Made by a program: the position numbers and the translations under genes. Under the pieces are notes generated by a model, which was not told the origin of the DNA, did no database searches, and saw only the letters and a program-made list of their open reading frames with translations. DNA of 64,000 nt from Ascaphus truei. Its lineage: Eukaryota; Chordata; Amphibia; Anura; Ascaphidae. The DNA is taken from contig CM071568.1 in assembly GCA_036426205.1 (NCBI GenBank), positions 227,176,777-227,240,776 on the forward strand, read 5' to 3'. Below, one piece after another: positions 38,301 to 47,300 of this stretch (the first letter of the stretch is position 1; each line of letters begins with the position of its first letter).

Positions 38301-41300
38301 CTGTGTAAATTATAACACGTGGGTTTTGTTGAATATTGACTAGTCTTGTTTGGATGGTGAAGATACTTGAGACATTGCTTGGCATTCAGTAGTAGCAAAG
38401 ATACTGATTTCTATTCAGTTTCTGTGTTGTTCTTAAATTATAAGTGCATGTGTTTTGCATGTAGGAACACACCTGAGAAGCTTTGTCACGTTTTCAATCC
38501 AGTTTTCCTGTGGAATGAGAGCTTTGAATGAATTCCTCATTATAATCTTTTCCAAACTAAAGCTGAGCTGTTTAAAAAACAAACAAAAAAACCCGATATT
38601 GCAGAAGAGTTTCCACTATTGTATCGCTGGGTTTTCATTATGGGGGGGGGGGGGTGTCTTTAACTTTCATGCATGGACTGCATGGTTTGGCTCTCTGTTT
38701 GCAGATGCACTCATACTCTGTATGTTTTTACCCGGAGTCTTAACAAAGAGTGATTCAAGAGTAATGGTACCAATGGGGGAAGAGCACAAATCATTTCATA
38801 CTTATACACATTCTTTTAAAAGAAAAGGATATTTATTCATAATAAATATCTTTCTCCCAATGTTTATTTAATATGTTTAAATTTGTTATAAATTAGGCAC
38901 ATTACCACTGTGTTTTTTTAAGACACACTGGCCACTGAATACATGTACTTGAGAACTCAAGAGAATTAATAGGGCTTAGTAAAGAGTGTTTGCACACACA
39001 AAGCAATGATATAACTTGTACATATCAAAATAAATCATAGTGAAATATACATATTGAAATAATATTTATTTATAAATATTAAATGTTTTACCAGCAAGTG
39101 ATACATTGAGAGTTCTCTCGACTTCAGTAAGTCCTCAAAACATCATATTGATGTTAACACTGTAACAAAAACCTAGAAATAGAAAGTTGGAAGAAATACA
39201 CCACGAAGGTACTTTATTCGATAATGTAAATCTTTTTAGAAAGGGAGAATGAAAGGAGAAGGCGGAGAAAAGATTGAAAGAACCCCCCCCCCCCCCCAAA
39301 AAAAAAAAAAACAACAACATTTTGTTCATTTAACCACAGGCGTGCTGTGCCACAGAACAATGTTTAAGTAAACCCGAGTGCAGATTAGGCATGTGTCTCA
39401 GTGTTCAGGGTTTAGATGACATACATTTTACCTCAACTGTATATAAAAGTACACACCGTACAGTTTATGCTAATGTACATGATGGGAGATCAGAGAAGAA
39501 TTCTTGGCCCCTAAAAACATATGTAACATACTGCTCCAATTTTGCTCCAAATTTACATAATTTGTACCAACCTTGCTGCTCAAGTTTCTTACATAAGGTG
39601 CACAAAAAAGCAACAAAGTTAACGTCACCTGAGACCTGGCTGATTTGCAGAGAAAATAATGGCGCACAGAGGCATACACTTTCATACACTTTCATACATC
39701 CCATAATCTGTGCGCTATGCAACTCCTCCCTAACGCCTCCTATTGTCGCTCCCCAAAACATAAGCTGGCGCAAACAGTGGAGAAAAGTCCTTCATACATT
39801 GGAGCAAAGAGGCACAACACAAAAATTATGCAATTTGTACCAATTTCGCTACAAAATTGCCTTAGTACATAGGACCCCTTGTGTTCTGGGATAGACCAGG
39901 GTTATTTCAGAATTGACCTTTTGTAGTCAGACCCATGCTTACTTTTTCCTCATAGTGCTTCATATTGGAATCAACAGCATGGGCTAATTTATGAAATAAG
40001 ACTACCCTTTGAAGTAGTGAGCCAAGCAGCCAACAGAGGCCATGTTCAGCATCATACAGAAGTAAATCAGGCGAATTTCACAGATATCACCAAGTCCACT
40101 CACCACCATTTCATCGTATGTTGGATATCTGAGGCCACGTCCTTTTTTTCAGATACTTGGGCGACCCTCCTTTTGTTCTGGGTTTGGTGTTTGTTGCCTG
40201 TAAATATTTTCTGCTTGTTTCTTCCAAAAATCTCAATAATTGCATAATAAGCAAGTGAATAATGATGCCAGGACACTGTTCTTCATTATTTGCTGGATGG
40301 TCCTATGGTCTAAACGGCTCTTTGCTTTGGCATGGAACTGGTTCATTTAAAGGATCCACATGGATTTTTCTCGACTGGATCACCGTACGGTAACTCTAAC
40401 CCTCTCATTGCTAGAGAAGCCTGCAGTGGCATTGCTGGCCACTCTGGCATCAAAGGGGTTAGAAACCGTATGTACCAATACAAATGAATGTCTTTTTTTT
40501 ATTCAGAGATTTTAAATTACAAACCATTTGCTGCTTACAAAACAGAAGCATGAAAATGTAATAATAAGATTATTATTTTTTTAAATTAGTGGGATGTGAC
40601 ATTCTATTGGAAGAAATACAGCTTCAGTCTTATACCTCTGCTGCCACTAACAATGTAATCACTTATAATATTACCTCCATGTCTGCCACTGCATCTTTTA
40701 ATTATGTTACTATTCAGTTAGATTAACTCTCTCTTTCAGATAAGATCTCTTTTAGATCTTTCAGCTCTCCTTGAGATCAGTGTAATATGTCCAGATCAAT
40801 AATAAATGCATACAATGATTTCAGTCTTTCCCATGCATTCAGCAATACCTCTACCTTGTATGCATGCCATTTTATTCACTAAAGAATAACAATACACTGC
40901 AAATATTGTTGCTCTCTAATTGTTTTTATGCACATCCAGGTGAAACCAGTAATCAGGGAGGGCAGATCCTCAGTAAAGGTAGGTTGAAGGTGCATCTACT
41001 GTACAGTTAATTTAACAGTATAGTAATCCATTTTTTTTAAAGTATTGCTCTCATTGTACAATATATTTGAATGCATCAAATTTACATGTTGGGTACAAAG
41101 TCCATAGAACACAAAAATATAGGTCGTTTAGCTTACCCCCGTACTCCACTAACTCCATAAAAATAAAGGTGTATTCCCTACTTTTTACTAAGTCCTTATG
41201 CTGCTATATTTAACAGTGCCTCCCTTTTTTAAACACTGCAGTTGCTACCAGGAGATCAAATTTGCTGATCATTGGGCTGCCAGGGAAAGGAAAAAGGCCA

Positions 41301-44300
41301 CTGCTATCCACACACATTAAAACAAAAAAGTTACCATGGTAAATAAACGGCTGATGGCAAAGAAATAAGAACATGCATAATAATCTGCACAATAACATGT
41401 TGGAACATATTCAAAACAACATAGAGATAGGCACAATATACACTGTTTACTGTATGTTTCTTCTTTTTTGAGGGGCTTTTGCCATATATAAAAATCTGAA
41501 AAATGTTAAATTCTACAGTGTAACTTATTTTTCTCCACGTTGCTAAACTTCCATAAATTACAATGATTAATTTACTTAGTTATACATCTTCCTTTCCCAT
41601 GTGAAGTTGTAATATCTTAAAAGGCCAGGGAGTTTGTTAGTGGCTTAAACAAATTGGACAGGTACGATGTCTGCCGCAGCAATTATTTTGCATAACATCA
41701 GAACCAATGAATGGCTGAAGAACTAGAAAAGGGGCAGGGTAATTGAAAACTTGAGAAACTGATGAAAGTCTGAACATGCTTGTATTTCTCTATAGCAGTA
41801 ATTCCAAACATGGGGTTTGTGAGGTGTCTCCAGGGGGTTCGTCCAAAAAAAGGTTTAATTGCAGATCGCAGGCAGTATAGTGGATTCCAGAGCCCATGTG
41901 GGGAGCAGGGGCAGAACTACCATTGGTGCAGCAGGTGAAAGGAACAGAGGCCCCACAAACTTAAGGGTCCCCACTCTATAGGGGATGATGTTGTAGGATA
42001 TTTCAGGCTCAGCTTTTCCCCCAAGTGGGCCCCAAACAACTCTTGCACCAGAGCTATGGTGAGAAGACGTCCCGGTTTAGCCAAGACAGTCCGGGTTTTT
42101 AAAGACCTGTCCCATTGTCCCGACAACTGTCAACATGTCCCGGTTTGGGTGAGGAGGAGGAGAGCAGAGGTTGGAGAAGGTCCTGATGCAGGTAGAGATC
42201 AGAGGAGGATGCCAGCGGAGCATGGGGCCGATCAGATAAGAACAGTTTTAGCCGGTAGGAGGGACGAGGAGAACAGGCTGTCTTGCTGCTTAAACACTGC
42301 AGCTTTCGGGCAGCAGCTGGTGCTGCAGAGCAGGGCTGCAGACAGATGTCCCGGGGCCCAGGACTAGAGTTATGACCGGGACCCCCCTGTGTCGCCGGTC
42401 TTGTGAGCCCCCTCCATTTCACACTTCACTCTCCGCCTCTATTTCCCTTCCTTTCCCATGTATTTCTCTCCCCTCTATCTCATTCCCGTCTCTTCCTCAC
42501 TTACCCCCTCTCTCACTCTCCCCCACTCCATCAATTACCCAACTCTCACTCAATAACCCCTCCTCACACTTTCCCTCCCACCCTCCCCTGACACACAATC
42601 CCCCCCACAAAATACATACCAAACCCCACAACCCCTTCCCCATACATACCAAAACCTCACCCCCCAAATAAATATCAACGCCCCCAAATACATAAAAAAA
42701 ACATCCCCCAAATACATAACCCCCCACCATTCAAATACATATAAACCCCACTACCCCCGAATACATAAACCCCCCCAATACATATTTTTTTAAAAACACC
42801 CCCCCCAAATACATATAACCCCCAATACATATAAATCCCACCCCCAAATACATATAAACCTCCCCAAATACATATATAAACACCCCACCCCCCAAATACA
42901 TATAAACAAATATGCCCCAAATACATATAACCCCACACCCAAATACATATAAATCCCCCCAAATACATATTTTAAAAAACCACCCCCAAATACATATTTA
43001 AAAAACACAACCCACAAATACATATTAAAAAAAAAAAAACACCCCCCAAATACATATAACAAAACCCCACAAATAAACACAGACTTACCTTGGGGTTGGT
43101 CTAGGCATCTGGCTGGGCCTGGTGGCTGCAGGGGTCCCGGCGGCTGGACACAAGGCCGCCGACAGATTTCATGGGGCCCAGGACTAGAGTTTAGACCGGG
43201 GCCCCCTCATGTGTCGGTGGCCTTGTGAGCCCCCACCGTTCACACCCTCGTGAGCCACCTCCTCTATTTTCCCCTCTGCACGTGTATTTCCCTCACTCTC
43301 CCCAACCCCCCCCACCTCCTTCTTCCACCCCCTCTCTCCGCTATCACTTAATTACCCCCTTTCATTAACTCCCATTCCCTCAATCTAGCCCACAATAATT
43401 ACCCCCACTCCCATACACACAAAATGCAACATACAAACACACATTGCAACACACACACATAAAATGCAACACACACACAAACCCTTGTACCTGACATCAC
43501 CTCCCCCCTTGTACCTCATGTCACCCCCAAGTACCTCACACCCCATTGTACCTTATCTCACATCACCATCCTTGTATGTCACATCACTCCCCCTCCCTTG
43601 TACCTCACATCCCCCCTTGTACCTCACATCCCCCCTTGTACCTCCCCCCCACTTGTACCTCACATCACCTCCTCTGCTGCACATTGCGCGCGCCTTCTGT
43701 GCAATGCCTACAAGCCGCCAAACTTCTGGCATGGGGGCGGGGTCTGCACGGGAGGCTGCAACAACAGCGGAGAAAGGCAGCTGCTGTACCGAGGGAGGTC
43801 CATTAACTGGACACGAGCGGCGCTCGGACAGCTGGGGCCCGGCAAGAGATCAGGTCCAACTGTGTGCACCGGCCGGCTGGGCCCCCCGAAGCCTCCGGGC
43901 CGGGACAACTGCCCCGGCTCTCCCCCCTTGTTGACGGCACTGGCCGGACAAAGTAGTTGGGCCCGCCAGAATCAGAAGCTCGGCATGAAACAGTCAATGA
44001 GGGAGGTCCGCAGCTGGGGTATCCCTCAAGTAGGCGGCTCTGCTGCAGAGACCTCCATAGCTGCTCTTCCCTTGATCTCCCGGCTCCTCTCTACAGTGTG
44101 TGTGTGTTTGTAAGAGTGTGTGTAGGTGTGTAAGGGTGTTTGTATATGGCACTTGTGTGAATTACACTAATGTTGCATGTTTGGTGTGTGTGTATATGGT
44201 GTTATATCTGTGTATAAATGGGGAGAAAGAGAGAGAGGATGGAGTAGAGAGAGAAGATGGTTGGTGGGAGAATAGAGATTAAGGGGGAGGTGGGAAGAGA

Positions 44301-47300
44301 GGATGGGGTAGAGGGAAGGGGAAGAGATGGTGAGGAGACAGAGAGGATGGAGGGGGAAGAGAGGATGGGGCGGAGGAGGATGGGGGCAAGGGGGAGAGAG
44401 GATGGGGAAGGGGTAAGAGATGATGGGGGAGGGGGTAAGAGATGATGGGGAAGGACAAAGAGGATGGGAAGAGAGGAGGGGGAGGGGGAAGAGAGGGGGA
44501 GAGTGAGAAAGGGTGGGGCGCAGTTTGTGATTTAATTGGTTTTATAAGTATTTTTAATGTGTCCCGGTTTTTAAATTTGAAAATCTGGTCAACCTAACCA
44601 GAGACACCTTAGCACTACAGTAGTTCAGTCTCTGATGTACTTGGTGAGGCGCCAAACTAATTCTTTGCAAAGGTGGTATAACTGTCAAATACAGTTTAGT
44701 CAGACATTTTTTGACCAACAGAATGAATTAATTTATTCTTTCCTTTGTAACCCCGTTTATATTTTCTGCTGAATATGTGAGTCATTGGTCTAAAATCTCA
44801 AATTCCACAGTAATGCAATCATTTATTTTCTAGGTAACAGCATTATTTTCTTAACATCTAATCAGGCAGTCGCAATGCAACCAGAAAACCACAGTTTTGA
44901 GAGCATATTCTGCCTTTATGTTATTATATTTTATAGACATACTGTATACTAAAAAAAGAATTGCAGCAAGTTCTGAGTATGAATAAGATTCAACAACTTT
45001 CATGTACCGTATTTTACCATTTATGTTTAGCAGATATTTTTACATCAACATTCCTTTGTGTACATATAGGTTTTAAAATAGATCCCAGATATGATGTTAT
45101 TGAATATTGTTCTTACAAGGTAAATATAATGTATAAATCAATTTCTGCACTAAAGTTGTTTGTAGGGTTGAGATTGTAATAAAATGACAGTAATGTATTT
45201 TAAATAAAAACATAAACATAAAATAATTGCATTTTAGTTAACAAGGTGATAGCAAAATCACCAAAAATATTAGAAAATAATAATTTGCCTTCTTAACATC
45301 TGGTAAACTAGATACAAAAATACAAAACTGTGCTGATTTTGGTCTTCAATGAGTGAAGTAACAAGCATGTTTTGAATAAAAACTTGGATTGCCATCCAAA
45401 GCTGCCTGCTTTATTATTTGGCAAGTCTGGCCAATGTCTTTACCTTTTCTGGGCTAAATCCACAGAGCTCCGTTAACTTAAAGGGCTAGTCCAAGCGTTT
45501 TATTTTTAAATACAGGGTTGAAGCAGGGGGCTGTGTGAGCTGAACCACGCACATTTTAGCTCAGAGGATCCCCTGCCTCCAAAGATACTCACCTCCAAAG
45601 GGGGTGCCGGGATCTCTCTGCAGTTTTCTGCAGTGTAAAGCTCCTGCATCACATGGGCCAATAGGAAGCCACGCTGGGTGATGTCACGGCTTATTATTGG
45701 CCTACAGCTTTGAAAAGCAGCCGTAATGTGAATCCTGAAGAGGCTACTGGCACCTAATACAGAGGTAAGTATCTCTGGAAGCAGGGAGTCCCTGGAGATG
45801 AAAGTAATGGGGTTCAATCCTTCAATCCTATATAAAAATGACATGGATTGCCTCTTTAAGTTAACTTCATGGTATGCCTTTTCGGGCCAGAAAGAGCATT
45901 TTATTAACTATAAAGCCTGTTATCTGTTTATTTGTAGGAGAATGAGTCTCTTTTCTTGATTTAGATGATCTTTCCTAACTTACTTGTAATATGCTGACAC
46001 CTTATTGCCAAGGGAGTCCCTCCTATGGTCAGGTTTTGTGCATTCACTCTTTGTGTAGTTACTGTGCTTATTAAAATAGCTCCCTTACATTTCTATGGGA
46101 GCATTCCCAAATATGATGGGCCTCTTGTGAAGACCATCAGTTACTCCTCTATCAGAAATGTTTAATAACACTTATTATTCAGTTCTGTATCCACTTAGTG
46201 ACTGTGTTCTCCAGCCGTATATGGGTAGAATCACTAAGCAGAGCTCAATAAAGGAAAATTACTCAGTCATACAATGCACAAAACGGTCTTATTTCCCGTA
46301 TATATATAATAAGGTAACTGTAGGCAGAAACGACTCCTGAAAATCAAATGATTAAAATTAGGTTTTTGGGGGGTGGGGGGAGAGAACGTGTACATTGAGC
46401 ATTTTTGCGTTAATAATGGCGTGCTTTTGGCTATGAATAATAATAGCATCTTACGTAAGAAGTGAGAACCATTTCAAAAAGCTCAAAATCGTATCATTAT
46501 GTTCCTTTGCATATCTAGTGATACTTTGGATTTGTGTTATTTATACTTTGATATTTATTGTAGGGGAGACCTAGAAGTGTGGAGTATTTTGTGTGTATGG
46601 TATTTTGGTTCTAGGTAATGCATAACTTTTATTATTGCCAGCGATGAGCCTGGATTAGATTTGTTTTAAATAATTATAATTATTATGGTTCTGATTTTGA
46701 AATAATTGCTTTTAATCCTTTATTGTTGATAGTTTTGTGAGCCCCATTGACTTTATGTGTTAATGTAATATTATACATTTTAATTGACCTGCAGAAAAGT
46801 ACACTACTTTATAAATGCTATAGCTTTCAAAGATCTCTTCTTCATATGCAGACAATTGTCGGTATATGTGTGGGGAGACCTCCGGGTTTTTCATTTCGTA
46901 CCACTTAGTGTATATCTAAGAAGAATTTTTCTGTTGGTCTATTTAAAGGTTTTACAACTTGCAACAAATTTACACTTCGCCAGAACCAATAAGGCTATTA
47001 GAAATGTGTACTTTGATACCTAATAAATGTGTATAATTTATGGATATGTTGAATAACATTGTGGTATTTCCCAGCATAACTACAGTATTATACTACTTAC
47101 CAAATATAAGATAATTATAATTTAGGTGACGATTTCTTGATTAATATCCTATCTTACATATTGGAAGAAATAAATAACACAGCAATTGCTATGTAACATC
47201 ATGTTGATTGCCATGCCATACAACACGTATACTGATTAACGCTGTGTTAAAACCAGCTGCCATTTGATCAGTGTACCCCATTATTTATACAAGTTTATTG

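Larger units (their letters stand above)
38258..40939 (+). other. Intron between Kunitz 1 and the linker exon
   Basis: Holds an L2-tail fragment at 39055-39145, poly-C/poly-A tracts near 39280-39312, a poly-G tract at 38642-38654, and a repeat-like stretch at 39400-39900. No exon is seen. Confidence 0.6.

Noticed and set aside
39391..39894. 167-codon frame
   Set aside because: Lies in a repeat-like, partly palindromic stretch; no domain recognised.
42372..43080. Gly-Tyr-rich minus-strand frames resembling silk or keratin-like proteins
   Set aside because: Read-through of 'ccccaaatacatataa' minisatellite units.
46784..47023. 79-codon frame in the last intron
   Set aside because: No domain, no splice signals that would join it in phase 1; chance frame in A/T-rich DNA.
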